Shown one piece after another: positions 34,885-46,053 of a stretch of 64,000 bases of DNA. This DNA comes from Gracilariopsis chorda. Taxonomy: Eukaryota; Rhodophyta; Florideophyceae; Gracilariales; Gracilariaceae. The translations under genes and the position numbers were made by a program. Position 1 is the first letter of the stretch. The number at the start of each line of letters is the position of its first letter. The notes under the pieces are model-generated. The model was not told where the DNA came from. It saw only the letters and a list, made by a program, of their open reading frames with translations, and did not search any database. The stretch is from contig NBIV01000070.1 in NCBI GenBank assembly GCA_003194525.1, forward strand, positions 186,001 to 250,000, written 5' to 3'.

Positions 34885-35881
34885 TTAATCTAACGACAGT
34901 CGCCAAGACTCGAGCTCGTCCAACCATTTTTGCCTGTCCATCTCCCAGGCATCTTTATTGCGATCGAGGTTGAGGTGATCTTGCTCCAACTTCAGCCGTT
35001 TGTTCTCCATCTCTTCTGTTGCAGCAACATGCATTTCCACCAGGTCTTGTTCCTCTTCATCCGGATCGACGGTAATGGGCCTTCGTTCCTTCCTTTTTTG
35101 TGCGCTCACCACTTCGTACACTACACCTTTCATCTGTATTTGCTACATGCTCACTTTGCTTGGTCCTAGAAATCGCTTTCGTTCTGATTTCGTTGCCTGC
35201 TGACAAGAGCCCCTTGTTTAGACCAGTACGCTGGTTTCATTCACTCCGTCTTTTTTCGTCCCACTCATCCAATTCCAGCATTACATCATCAAGCAGTGTG
35301 TCTCGTTCTCCTCCGACTTTGATTATGTCCGAGGCGACAGCTTTTTTATTAACAGCGGTGCAGTGTTCGCAAATAATCTTCTTGAATTAATCAATCAACG
35401 TCTTCCAAGGCGGAGCACACACTTTTTTGAAAGCCCCGGCGGGTGCAGAAGAGATAAATATATTCATAGCTTCTTCGAACCCTAATTAAATCTTTCCATG
35501 GGGTTCAACACGTTCATGAACTGCTGTGACGGACTTCAACAGTAGGAAGTCCCATGCGGTCGAGAAGCGCATTTGCTTCTTTTGAGTGGAGGTTTGGGTC
35601 GAGGCGGTTGCTTTGTCAGGTGTACCCATCACGTTAAAGGGCACTGTAGCTTTACTAGAAGTGGACGGAGAAGGGGAAGTTAAAACGGGCGCAGGCATCG
35701 GAATGGGAGTTATGGTTTTGAGTGCGAGCGGTAAATGGTGGTTCATCTGCTCCGAAGAGCAGCTCTTGGCGTGAGAAGCATGGTACCCTCTAGACAGCTG
35801 AGCGAGGTGCCTCTGACGCTTTGTTTTTGCAATTTCGCTTAGAAGGCGCGCAAACGAAATATGACAGGGCTTGCATTCCAA
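34885..35881 (-). pseudogene. Myb/SANT-like partner protein of the second Harbinger element
   Basis: The minus strand reads, from 35.88 kb: a Ser/Thr/Pro-rich N-terminal region, then MRFSTAWDFLLLKSVTAVHE (Trp-anchored first Myb helix), then after a TAA the block LGFEEAMNIFISSAPAGAFK, VCAPPWKTLID and FKKIICEHCTAVNKKAVASD, i.e. the remaining helices with the 'ktl.dRfkkli..h...nkkavaSgi' pattern of transposon-associated Myb-like proteins. The frame then gives LLDDVMLELDEWDEKRRS, and after another break an acidic coiled-coil tail (VEMHVAATEEMENKRLKLEQ) ending at 34885. No ATG opens the first block (TTG only). Position and orientation mirror the first Harbinger pair at 2.9-6.0 kb. It would bind element ends together with the transposase. 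Confidence 0.65.
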
Positions 35882-38800
35882 ATTGCGTCTTAGACCTTAG
35901 ACGTGGGTGACGTTTCGCCATATTCTGGAGACATACGAAAAATCAGGCCTTGTGTAATCCCTCTAATGACCAAAACTATGACAACGATGAATGATGACGT
36001 AGAGCGCCAATCTTCTAGCAATGCTGATAGATAGGTCATCGTCGCCCGATTGTAATTGACCACAAAGAAATACATTACCGTGCCTCAAATTTCTATATAA
36101 CGATTTTCGTCGACGGTCCGAGTGCCCCGTGGATGTCTAGGCCGAACGGCACCGTTGGTAACCCTCACCTTACAGTGCAACTGCCGCCGCTGTTGATATG
36201 CCCACTTGCCCAAGCCAACGACACTCTCGAATGAACGATCACCTGTCACTTCATCCTGAAGTCTCTAACTTCATCCACTGCCTACAAACTCCACGTCTTT
36301 TGCCTTGCACAACTGCATGTAATTTTGCTTTTGGGTTGTTAACATGGCGGTGTGTGGGAGTAGAAGGTTCTTCTAAGAGTCAAGAGGGAGCACGGTAAGG
36401 AGTAATACTAAGCTCCTAAGGAGAAATACTGATTTTCTTGTGAACCGATTTCGCTGCCATTGGTAGCAGTAACCTTCGCTGTAATCTTGTTAACCCCTTT
36501 ACACATAGCCTGCTCGTAACCTCCCTCGCAAAGTGTATCAGTATGGTCATAGAATAGTCTATTACGGCGATCGAGGACTTCCCCGCCTCGTACTAAACTA
36601 CCAAGGGTAGCGGTAGCGACGGCTCTCTCACAACGGTAGCGACGGCTCTCTCACAACGGTAGCGACCGCTACCGTTGTAGTTTGGAGAGCGGATGCACCC
36701 AGAGAGTTGTGTTGCTCAAGTTGTTTGTGAGGCAGCGACCGATGAATCCGATACATTGCTGGTGACGATGCAGAACAAATTCTCAAGATCCGTGCTTTCA
36801 TTTCTGATGAGGAGGGCCATTTGATGATGACAGAACTGTACAACATCGCCACTCAAACCTGATTTCCGCTCACAAGAGTTCATAAAAGCTGTTGTTATAG
36901 CTGTTCCGCCACCTACCAACGAAAGGCGTTCAGTTCTTGTACGATGAAGCGTGGAATATCATGTCGGTTTGAACATGGCTGAACTAATTGTACCTTAGTT
37001 TTTCGGCAGCGGGTATGGGCAGCATGGCGCATCCTGTTTGTTTATAATTTCGAATGCAACTGCCGCTGACAAGCTTGTCATTGTGTGGTTTTGTACCAAC
37101 CCTTGGTGGCTTACAACGTAGATGACGAAGGACCCGTGGTAAGTTTAGTAAAATGAGATGACAGCATTCTGATTCACTTTCTTTTGCGTGCTGAGCTTGC
37201 ACGGCTATCACTATGGGCTATTGAAGCGCCTGTCTAATGGGTAACCAAGATGGGCAATTATTCGCAGAGAGGGGGTCGGGTGATTGCAGACTGTATCGCT
37301 TCTCCTGCCAACCTTCCGCAGTAGTGAGAGACACATGGGAGGAGCAGGCGACGAAAACAGAAGGGCACTGATGGCGGAGCTGATCTATCTATTTAGACGA
37401 GGTGATGGAAAGCTTTAGCTAATATGAGAGGTGAGGGTCTCACGATGAATTCACAATCAAGACTGAGCTGCATACGTTATGATCTTTGCTAGTAGGTGTG
37501 ATGGTGGAATGAAAGCTCCCGACCAAAGGAAGGGTAACCCTTACCTGTGGTAGATCGGCAAGGGGAGCATCGATGTTAAACCGGTCGCTTGACGGATCAC
37601 TGGAGCGCCACAACGGTTTATGTTCACAGCGGCATGAGTTAAAGAGCTTTAAACTTGGAAGTGATTTGTTGTTGTTATGAAGTTTGGTTGAGGGTTAGTC
37701 ACGAATGTATGGCGCTTGTATGGAGAAGCGCTCACGAGAGGTGAGGTTGGAAAATGTGTTCAATTAGAAAGCTGATGTACGTTTCTACCGGGGCTTTGTG
37801 ACAAGCCGATCGGGCTTAACGAAGTGTGCTTGTTTTGGGTCTCTCCGGGTAAGGGAAGCGAAATGGGCGCGCAATTGGGTCTCCGAGAGACATCAAGATG
37901 CAACGCACTGTAGATACATACGTTTGTAGTGGTTAAAGGGTTAACTCTAACCGGCGGGTATGAGGCGTAGTTATAGGCACAAGGGTACGCAGAGGCATGG
38001 CTCTCTGCTATTCGCGGATCGGTTTAGAACATGGCGCTGCGCGTGAAACCGTGGAGGATTGTTTTCGTTGTGTTGCTTACGAGTTGAAAAACAGTGCGTT
38101 GCGTTGTATGTTCACAATACGAAGGGAAATAAGATATCGGGAAAAGAAAGACTAGAGATTTTCGGAGAGATATCGAAACAAACAGGGTGAATAGATTGTT
38201 TTAGAGGTGCATAAGGGCAGGTTGCAGATGGAGGGGATTTCGGTATTTTACGCAGGGCTGATGTTGTCGAAAAAGACAGGGGCGGCACGATTGAGAGAAT
38301 ATGTAGTTGCGTTCCAATTTGGGTAGCATAGTTGGAACTTTGCAAGTTGAAATCACACTTGAATCAAGAATGGCGGGTGTACAAAGCATCGGGCTGTTCC
38401 TACCGTTGGTACAGCAGCTTGTAGTTGAGTGGGGCGTTTAGCAAAGGCGGAAGTGATTTGTAATTTGGCGAAGGGAGCAGCAACATGCGGGTATACGCGT
38501 GGGGAGGAGAGATGAATGACGGCATTCGTTTAGTGAGTAGAAGCTGGCGAAGCCAAAGAGAATCGGAGTTTGATACGGAACGCAAGTTTTACGATGACTA
38601 TTGAAGCGCATGCATATTATGTATGTACTGTAGCTACATAACAGTATGAAATAAGACAGAAGAATTGTGGGAATTGATTATTGGTTATTTGTGGCACGTG
38701 GGGGTGGCGGGGCTAAAAAGGAGTGGCACTTGGAACGCGGTGGGCAGCGAGATTGTGTGCGAACGAGAAAGGTTTATAAACTTAACAATTTATTGTGTTG

Positions 38801-38939
38801 AAGGTGGGGCGCGTCTCGAGTTGTGCTTGTGTGGATTAGGTTTGCGGGTGTAATTGTTTTTATCGGTTAAAATACATTATTAGCGGGACTCCAGTGTTGA
38901 TGCAATGACACGAGCCAGCTGCTAGCTGTGACGATGTGA
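35882..38939. other. Gene-free stretch
   Basis: About 3 kb with no protein-like frame on either strand. Base composition is mixed, with G-rich runs on the + strand at 37.3-38.9 kb. Apart from the 23-bp tandem repeat at 36.6 kb nothing structured was seen; unrecognised non-coding RNA or old element debris cannot be excluded. Confidence 0.45.
36612..36680. repeat. 23-bp tandem repeat ending in a palindrome
   Basis: Two exact 23-bp units, GGTAGCGACGGCTCTCTCAC followed by AAC (36612-36634 and 36635-36657). The third unit turns into CGGTAGCGACCGCTACCG, a near-perfect palindrome at 36657-36674. Confidence 0.9.
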
Positions 38940-40627
38940 GAGGGCGACGCGAGTGCTTTTAATTCTACGCGGGGCGCCTTTTTTCGCAGCATGTGGCGCG
39001 AACAAATTGGTGTCGGTTGTAACTTAACTTATCTACAGTCAGCTGTTCGTTTGGTGCGCGGCGTTGATAGCGCGCAGCGTTGATAGCGCGCAGCGTGCAG
39101 GTTACAGCGCGCTTTGTATGTTCAATAAGGGGCATCACAGATACATGGTTGAGGTGCGCTGCTGGAGCATGCCTGCACGCTGCCAACGATCCGTGCGGAA
39201 ACCGCACAACAACAGCGCTGACGGCGGTGTGTAGCGTTCTGTGCGTTGCGTGTATGTATCTATGTGTGGCTGGCTGTGACCAAGTGGTGTGCGAAATGGT
39301 ATGAGGCACACGGTTGGAGCGTTGTTGAGGATAAGAGGCTGCCGTTGTGCGCGGCATGTGCCTCACGCTGAGCATTATGGCTGGTATTGTTACGTCTACG
39401 TGAGAGAGTTGGGCGGAGATATTTATCGGGAGAGACGCGCGAGTGCAACCGCGCGCCCCAGTTGGCCCATTTGTGGCTGCACGCACATTGTTTGTGTGTT
39501 GTGCGACGGAACAAAGCACGGCTGAATTGCTGCAGAGTGCGATTGAAAAAGGAGCAGCGACGGTACGTGACGTAAAGCTCGCCATGGCTGTGTCACTTGT
39601 GCGCGCACAACACGCTTGTGCCATTGATGGCTGGCTTCGCAGCGGGCGCTCAAGTGATACGGCGATGCGCATGCGCAAAAGCTCACAACCGCTCTTGCGC
39701 CGTGAAGACGGCTGTGTTGCAAGAGACGCGCGCGCGCGTCATGTACCCTTGTACTGTAATCGAACGCGTTAAGGGCTTTCGCGAGCTGCACACCGCCGCA
39801 CTTTGATGGCGGAGAGAATTTCCGCCACGACGGCGATTACGTTATCTACCCAGGGCGTCGGCGTGCAGCCGCTGGCGGTGACGGCGGAGATGGGTCGAGC
39901 ATCGGGGCGGTTCACGGGTGGGAAGAAGGGGGGCAGCACTGTTCATTAGCGGAGCACAGCGGCAGCGCTATGTGGCAAGTTGTTGCCACTGGCCACGCGC
40001 GCAGGCGCAGCAGCAGCTGCCGCTTTCTCCGCACGAATGGCCGCCAAGCGGCCAACGCAGCATGACGTAACGGCGCTTAAAAACACCCCCACCCCGCGCC
40101 GCAGCCCAATCAACACGCGCCACGCCGTCCACGTGGCGCGCGGAAAGCTTGCGCGCCGAGAAAAAGACCCGGCGCGCCCCACACGCGCTGAGACGCGCCT
40201 CGCGATTGGGCGCAGCCGCGCGTCCGCACCGCTGGCACCGGCACCCCACGCGGAAAAGGCGCGCGCAGCCATCCCGCCACCGCTCCGCCAGCCGCTCCGC
40301 CGTGTCACACCGCGCCGCCTCGCGCAAACTTGGCGCTGCGCGCTCTTCTCCCCCGCCCCTTGTCCCCGCCCCCTCCCCCCCAAAAAAAAATATACCCTCT
40401 CACTGCCTGCTCCGTGACCCTTCGCCCACCATCCACCCGTGTGCCATCAGCTGCCACCCCCCCAGCTGCCACTCACTTTCCTTCCGCCTGTCGCCTGACT
40501 GCCCCTTTCCTCTCACGCTATCCCATACCCACCCCTCCCCCACCCTCCCCCCCTCCCCTTCCCCGTCCTTTCCTTTCGCTTCCCCTTCCTCTCCTACCTC
40601 CCCACACCCCATCCCTTCTCCTCAACC
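38940..40627 (+). promoter_or_regulatory. CpG-rich island and pyrimidine-rich leader upstream of the CAMK-like kinase
   Basis: From about 38.95 kb the DNA becomes strongly GC- and CpG-rich (runs such as GCGCGCGCGCGTC at 39.73 kb). It includes a 16-bp direct repeat GCGTTGATAGCGCGCA at 39.06-39.09 kb. The last 150 bp before the kinase ATG are almost pure C/T on the coding strand, a plausible transcription-start or 5' UTR tract like that before the NT-C2 gene. Long open frames here come from composition, not coding. No TATA box or named site is claimed. Confidence 0.5.
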
Positions 40628-42424
40628 ATGTCCGCCGTTTCCCCCCCACTCGCATCCCGCAACCATTCTCCTCATGTCCGCGCCCGTCCCAGACTTCACC
40701 GTCTCTCAGACGAGACACCCGAGGACCGAAAGCGTTTTCCCGACTACGCTCTCATGCGTCGCGATCGTCGTCCCCAGCCCACCCTCAACATCCCCCCCCC
40801 CCGCACCACCGCCAGCATTCCCCACCTCTTCCCAGACGATGTCGTCCCCGTCACAGAAATCACCGCCCCCGATCTCCACCCCCCCTATCCTTCCGTTTCA
40901 ACCGCTTATTCTCCCGTTTCCACCGCCTACTCTCCCGTTTCCACCGCCTATGCTCGCTCCACCAATTCCTCCCTCCTCCCCCCCACCCCTCCCTCCAACC
41001 CCCATCTCGCCCCCCTGCGCACCTGGATGACCGATGCCATTGTATCAGCAGGATACGTCGTCGTCCAAGTCGTCAGCGAGGGTAGCTTTGGAACCGTTCT
41101 CAAAGCCACACGCCCCGCTCATCCAACGTGGGTCGCCATAAAGGTTGTCAGCAAAATTCACTTATCCGACAAGGAAACCGCCGCTCTTAGACGACAAGTC
41201 CTCACCCTGCGCACCCTCCGACACAACTACATAGTCCGCTTTTACGACGACTTTGAAGATGATAACTTTTTCTATCACGTTTTCGAATATCTCAGCGGCG
41301 GCGATCTTTACGACCGTCTTGAATCTAGAGGCAAACCGTACTCAGAGGCCCAAGTTCTCTTCCTTGCAAAGCAAATGTTGTATGCAATCGCTTACTTGCA
41401 TTCCATGCGCGCCGCTCACCGCGATATCAAGCTCGAAAACTTTGTGTTTGAAACCCATCCAAACGACCAGCGTCAGGTTATGAAGCTCATTGACTTCGAC
41501 CTGCTTGTCGTTCGAAGCGCCCATTCTCACACCACGGAAACTTGTTCCGATGTCTGTGGTACCATTTTGTACGTCTCCCCCGAAATAGCGAGCGCCAGAG
41601 AGCATGTCCCGGAGCAGTCCGACATGTGGGCCTGCGGCGTCATGCTTTACGTGTTACTATCGTATAGCATGCCTTTTCAAGGAAACAGCAATTCCGACAC
41701 ATTACGCGCCGTCAGGACCGTGCACCCACAGTTTAACACACCCGTTTGGAACACAGTATCCGCTGCCACAAAAATGCTTGTCAGGGATCTGCTCGACAAG
41801 AACGCTGCGAACCGTCCAACAGCTGCGCAGGCTCTCGAACGCGTCAAGCTTATTTCCGCTCACACAAATGAAATGAATTCCAGTTCTCGATTGCGCGCCC
41901 TCACAAAAGGGTTGCGTTCTGTTAGCCTCAATATTTGGGATCCGTCCGGCAACCTTGTGCGACGAGGTCGCTCTTCAGATTCAAGAAAGTCGGAACGTTA
42001 CGGGAGTACACGCCGTGCGCATTCCAGTTTTCCGGCACCCGATGACGGTTCTTCAGCGTCTAGTAGTGTTCACAATTCTTTCGCAATGCGGTCTCGAGGC
42101 GATTCGGAGTTCAACAGTGACGCTGACGATATTGTATTGACGCGACAATATTCGCCGCAGCAACAGCGTTACGTACGCATCAGTGCCCACGCTCGAGGTC
42201 ATTCGCTTCAACGTGAACCTTACGGCGCTTCTGAATATCTTACCTCTCCGGCATTGGGGAATGCTATACCACAAAAGCACGTCATGCACAGCGTTGGTAG
42301 GTCAAAGGTGCAATCGCATTCACTCCATACGCGCACTGATGATCCTCGGCTTACGCCTCGTCGCAGTCGCAAGGGGCGCATAGGCTCACGAATTCGCAAC
42401 TGGATCAGCCTCGGTAGTCGCTAG
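40628..42424 (+). CDS. CAMK/CDPK-like Ser/Thr protein kinase with DFD in place of DFG
   Basis: Single-exon, 598 aa, start ATG 40628 in CAACCATGTCC (the V-ATPase gene has the same start context). Residues 1-135 are Pro/Ser-rich and disordered, with three VSTAYSP-type repeats (about 88-109). The kinase domain spans about 141-410: Gly loop SEGSFGTV, VAIK lysine K172, catalytic loop HRDIKLEN with H264 and D266, metal-binding motif LIDFDLL (D289, glycine replaced by Asp at 291), CGTILYVSPE, and SDMWACGVMLYVLLSYSMPF as in CAMK-group kinases. The C-terminal 190 residues are basic and Ser/Arg-rich, ending SRIRNWISLGSR. No EF hands or transmembrane segment. Core Lys and both Asp residues are present, so activity is plausible. 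Same strand as the Raf-like kinase 1.25 kb downstream. Confidence 0.9.
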   Translation: MSAVSPPLASRNHSPHVRARPRLHRLSDETPEDRKRFPDYALMRRDRRPQPTLNIPPPRTTASIPHLFPDDVVPVTEITAPDLHPPYPSVSTAYSPVSTAYSPVSTAYARSTNSSLLPPTPPSNPHLAPLRTWMTDAIVSAGYVVVQVVSEGSFGTVLKATRPAHPTWVAIKVVSKIHLSDKETAALRRQVLTLRTLRHNYIVRFYDDFEDDNFFYHVFEYLSGGDLYDRLESRGKPYSEAQVLFLAKQMLYAIAYLHSMRAAHRDIKLENFVFETHPNDQRQVMKLIDFDLLVVRSAHSHTTETCSDVCGTILYVSPEIASAREHVPEQSDMWACGVMLYVLLSYSMPFQGNSNSDTLRAVRTVHPQFNTPVWNTVSAATKMLVRDLLDKNAANRPTAAQALERVKLISAHTNEMNSSSRLRALTKGLRSVSLNIWDPSGNLVRRGRSSDSRKSERYGSTRRAHSSFPAPDDGSSASSSVHNSFAMRSRGDSEFNSDADDIVLTRQYSPQQQRYVRISAHARGHSLQREPYGASEYLTSPALGNAIPQKHVMHSVGRSKVQSHSLHTRTDDPRLTPRRSRKGRIGSRIRNWISLGSR

Positions 42425-43672
42425 CACCGAGCCGCATTCATTTCGAAGCTACGACTGTTGTACAATCCTATCACCACTCCGGCATTACTTGAACTGCAAA
42501 TGTTCGCGCTTCCTTGGATCGTTTTGGGAGCCAGCTGGTTCGCACCGCGTGCTCTCCAAATTCTAGGATATCCAGAGAGCAAACTTGTACATCTTGCGAC
42601 GAAAGCTCTTACTAGTCTTCGTCCATGTCTTTCTTGTTTGTCGGATGGGATGGGATGCGGTGGCGATGAATCTCTTCGTGTTCGACGGAAAGGTCATGTC
42701 ATGCCCTGACATGGCGTAACATCTGTTTCATTGTTTTAACTATTTCACTTGAGTTGTGGCGGACTATCGGCACAAAGGGAACGGAGCATTTCTCGTTCTC
42801 TTTTCCAGTGCATGAGACAGTACTCCTTGTGTTGGTTTTCTTCTGTGGTATTGTACTCGGAATTAAGCTACCCCGTCCAGATAACGTTGGTAACTCACGT
42901 CGTGGTGTGTCCCAAAAGGGCAGATTGACAGAATACTGGCCCTTATCGGCTCCGTTCATGGCCCTCTTTGAAAGAACGTGACGGTCAGCATGCTGGCAAA
43001 AGTTTCTGAGTGCTGTCGTCATAACTTGTGTCAAAGTGCGGTAGGTTGTCATTGCGTTCGACCAATGTCGTGCACCAAAAGTCTGTCATCACTCATCGCG
43101 CTCCGCATTCGTCACGCTGCTTGTTCCAGCGCTTTTCTTTAACTTTTTTTCTTTTCGGAACGGGTGCCTGGAACGGATCGCATATAGGAGTCACCTCACT
43201 GCCTGCATTTTGAGATGACTCGCGAGGACGCACATGCGAACGAATGCCACGAAACAGTCTAATGAATTTCATCTGCTGTGTACGCAACTCTACGCGCTTC
43301 TTTCTTCTAACTTCAGGTCTGGAACAGATGGTTATAGTTGTGGTCTCCTTTTGGTTGTGAATTCATGACTTGACAGCGCTTCATCTATTTTACACCATTG
43401 TGGGTATCGAACCAGGTCCACTTTCAGACCACTCCGTATCGTGACCAAGTGTTCAAACAACTATAGATTTCAACCTGTTGCCTTTGACCACAGTACTGCA
43501 CTTTGTCCAAGCAAAAAGTAGCTACGCAGGACGAGTTCCCCGAGAGCAAAGTGAACTATCGCTTCACAACGCATAGGTCCTGGAACGTCGGCTAGCTGCC
43601 CTTTGACTTTGTAAACGACTGAATACTTTCCGCAGAGATCTACATTCTTTGAGCCTGTACTCTTTTTTCAGC
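42425..43672. other. Intergenic between the two kinases
   Basis: No supported gene. A minus-strand frame at 43287-43093 (QAPVPKRKKVKEKRWNKQRD) and another at 43052-42699 are moderately protein-like and could be old coding debris. The final 200 bp should contain the promoter and 5' UTR of the Raf-like kinase. Confidence 0.45.
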
Positions 43673-45079
43673 ATGGGAGTCTTTAGCCGGAAGAAGAAGA
43701 AGGATGAACTTGCAGTAAACCGTTCAGACAGCCTTACAAGTCCTATTTCGCAGACAGGTTCCCCTAAATCCGCATCAGACTTTGGACCATTTAGTCTTCG
43801 AGGCAAAAGCTTCTACAAAGCGATTGCTTCCAGTAGCAAATCTTTTCGACAACTGACAAAGAAGGGTGGCGAAGGCTTGTTTTCACCTACATCCCCTACA
43901 AGCCCAGATGATCCTACACCTGTGAAACATCGAAGTCTAATGAAGCTTAGCAATGACTCAGCATCAAGTGAGATCTCGCATCACAGCCCAAAAACGCTGC
44001 CGCCGATGTCGCCAGCAATGGCGGCCATACACGCTAGAACCGTGGCGAACTTGGAGAGAGAGGCCAAAAAGGATAAAGAAGGCGGGGCTACAAAGGCAGA
44101 GGAACGAACAGAAGAGGCCGACCTTACGGAGTGTGCGTCCTCATCTCCACAAAACAAAAAGTTGAACCTTCCAGATCGCCCAGAACGACGTCGAACAGCC
44201 CGCGGCGTAGCAGCGGTTAAGAGCAGAAAAGAAGAGTCAGCGGGGCTATCGGATCATTGGATGATTAACGTTAATGACTTGGTGATCGGGAAGACCATAG
44301 GTCACAGTTCGTTCGGCACTGTCAACGTGGGTAAGCTGAACGGTACTAAGGTTGCTGTGAAGACAATTCAGTACGGTTCCAGTCCAGACTCCCTTAATAG
44401 TTTATGTTCTTTCAAGAAAGAAGCTGAGCTCAATTGCAAACTACGACATCCCAATGTGGTTCTATTCATGGGAATAGCGGTGCAACCGAAGAAGATATGC
44501 ATCGTAACCGAGCTGATGTCCAGGGGAAATGTGCGAGACTTACTTGTAACAGTTTTGAAGGGGAAGCCCTTGCGCTTGGATTGGAGTTTACGTCAGCAGT
44601 GGGCGTTGGACACTGCTCAGGGTATGGCTTATTTACATTCACTGGACCCTCCAATGATTCACAGGGACTTGAAAACTACAAACCTGCTAGTGGATAGAGG
44701 GATGAACGTCAAGATTTGTGACTTTGGTCTGTCTCGTTTTAAATCGGACAAGCTAATGAGCGCAGTTGGAACGGTACACTTCGCCGCTCCTGAGGTACTG
44801 AATCATGAGCAGTACTCAGAGAAGGCGGATTTGTTTTCGTTTGGGACGGTGATGTGGGAGTTGTACACGAGAGACTGTGTCTTTAAAGGACTACCCCAGA
44901 TAGAGGTGTACAATCGCGTTATCAGTGGAAACATGCCGGACGTTGACAAGGACTGCGACCCCCGGTACGCAGAGTTGATGAAACAATGTTGGGAAATCGA
45001 TCCCACAAACCGGCCTTCGTTCCGGGAAGTGATTGATCGGTTAGGTGTGCTTGTGGATGAACTTGACTCAGGATCGTGA
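43673..45079 (+). CDS. Raf-like (TKL) protein kinase with myristoyl-polybasic N-terminus
   Basis: Single exon, 468 aa. I chose ATG 43673 because it gives MGVFSRKKKKDE, an N-myristoylation signal (Gly2, Ser6) followed by a lysine cluster, the usual two-part plasma-membrane anchor; the frame is open 24 nt upstream but only from TTG. Residues 20-195 are Ser/Pro-rich and charged. The kinase domain covers about 202-462: GHSSFGTV Gly loop, VAVK with K230, HRDLKTTN with D332, DFG with D350, VGTVHFAAPEVL, KADLFSFGTVMWEL and CWEIDPTNRPSF, the plant and protist MAPKKK/CTR1-type pattern. All catalytic residues are present. Probable role: membrane-proximal MAPKKK-like signalling. The next gene, V-ATPase c'', is convergent 362 bp downstream. 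Confidence 0.92.
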   Translation: MGVFSRKKKKDELAVNRSDSLTSPISQTGSPKSASDFGPFSLRGKSFYKAIASSSKSFRQLTKKGGEGLFSPTSPTSPDDPTPVKHRSLMKLSNDSASSEISHHSPKTLPPMSPAMAAIHARTVANLEREAKKDKEGGATKAEERTEEADLTECASSSPQNKKLNLPDRPERRRTARGVAAVKSRKEESAGLSDHWMINVNDLVIGKTIGHSSFGTVNVGKLNGTKVAVKTIQYGSSPDSLNSLCSFKKEAELNCKLRHPNVVLFMGIAVQPKKICIVTELMSRGNVRDLLVTVLKGKPLRLDWSLRQQWALDTAQGMAYLHSLDPPMIHRDLKTTNLLVDRGMNVKICDFGLSRFKSDKLMSAVGTVHFAAPEVLNHEQYSEKADLFSFGTVMWELYTRDCVFKGLPQIEVYNRVISGNMPDVDKDCDPRYAELMKQCWEIDPTNRPSFREVIDRLGVLVDELDSGS

Positions 45080-45441
45080 AAAGTGGGTATTGACTATTGG
45101 CAAAGGAGATACACAAAAGTAAAGCGGCTCGGAAGAGCATAGTGTAGTCCGAGCGTATAATAGTTGAGAGGTAATATGCTTTGTGAACATGTGAATAGAT
45201 TAGAGAACCATGAGCGGTTTAGTGAGACTTCCGCCAAAACTACCAGCGTTTTCAACCACACGCATAGTGCGACAAGCTTGACAAGCAGTGCAAAGTTACG
45301 TCAAACAAAAATTCAGAGTTGGTTGGCGAGCACGCGAAACGCACAAGTATTTCAATATTACCAGAAGTTAGTACACGCCGAAGCACAAACATGTGTCTTG
45401 AAAGTGGTGCCGCTTCGCTTATGGTGAAGCTGTTTTACGAG
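45080..45441. other. 3' spacer between convergent kinase and V-ATPase genes
   Basis: 362 bp shared 3' flank, no gene seen. Presumably contains both polyadenylation regions; no motif stands out. Confidence 0.5.
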
Positions 45442-46053
45442 TTAGACGATAACTTTTGACGCCATGATGATGCCGATGATAACGCCGAAAAGGCCGAGTG
45501 CCGAGGCGAAAATCTCAACGATGAGAATCTTCACGAAAAGCGAGGCGTTTTGAGCGTCGGACAGGGCACAGGAAGAGCCGACGACGCCAACACTCAATCC
45601 GCAAAAGAGGTTGGACAAACCGACGGTGGCTCCTGCGGCAAAAATAGCATAGCCCGCATAGGCTGAAGGTGAGCCTGTTTCAGACTCGACGATCTTCGCT
45701 TGCAGAATAATGGCCATGATGACGCCGTAGATGGCACATGCTTCGGCGAAAATGACGCTAACGAGATTCTTGCTGCTGATTCTCGGGTGCTTGATGGCCG
45801 CCGAGAGAAGGGAACTACCGGTAATGAAGATTCCCCACGCAGAACCGAGAACGGAGACACCTATGGAGAAGACGACGCCAAGTGCGCTCCAAAAGTATGG
45901 AGATATTTGCCGAAAGAGATCGAAGTAGTAGCCGTAACAAGCAGGCATGAACCAGAACCACCAGCAAGAGGTGTAAATGGCTTCGCTAACGGTTTGCGAG
46001 GCCAGCAGTGTTGACGTCGCATCGGTGGCGTTGGAAACTAGGTCGGTGGACAT
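45442..46053 (-). CDS. VMA16: V-type H+-ATPase proteolipid subunit c'' (V0)
   Basis: Single exon, 203 aa, ATG at RC of 46051-46053 in CAACCATGTCC. Membrane segments: an N-terminal one at about 50-72, after [17 protein letters not shown], then four helices with Gly/Ala-rich packing faces ([80 protein letters not shown]). The essential proton-carrying Glu is E104 in [10 protein letters not shown], as in c''/Vma16/ATP6V0B. The longer N-terminus and [10 protein letters not shown] context separate it from c and c'. It forms part of the rotating c-ring that moves protons into vacuoles, Golgi and endosomes. Intact, full length. Confidence 0.96.
   Translation of the reverse strand: MSTDLVSNATDATSTLLASQTVSEAIYTSCWWFWFMPACYGYYFDLFRQISPYFWSALGVVFSIGVSVLGSAWGIFITGSSLLSAAIKHPRISSKNLVSVIFAEACAIYGVIMAIILQAKIVESETGSPSAYAGYAIFAAGATVGLSNLFCGLSVGVVGSSCALSDAQNASLFVKILIVEIFASALGLFGVIIGIIMASKVIV

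Noticed and set aside
39946-41085. Several long open frames on both strands in GC-rich DNA
   Set aside because: Stop-poor because of base composition; Arg/Pro-rich with no domains, and the later part overlaps the supported kinase gene in another frame.
43380-43460. tRNA-like B box (GGTTCGATACC on the minus strand)
   Set aside because: The surrounding bases do not fold into a cloverleaf by eye: T-stem, anticodon stem and acceptor do not pair.
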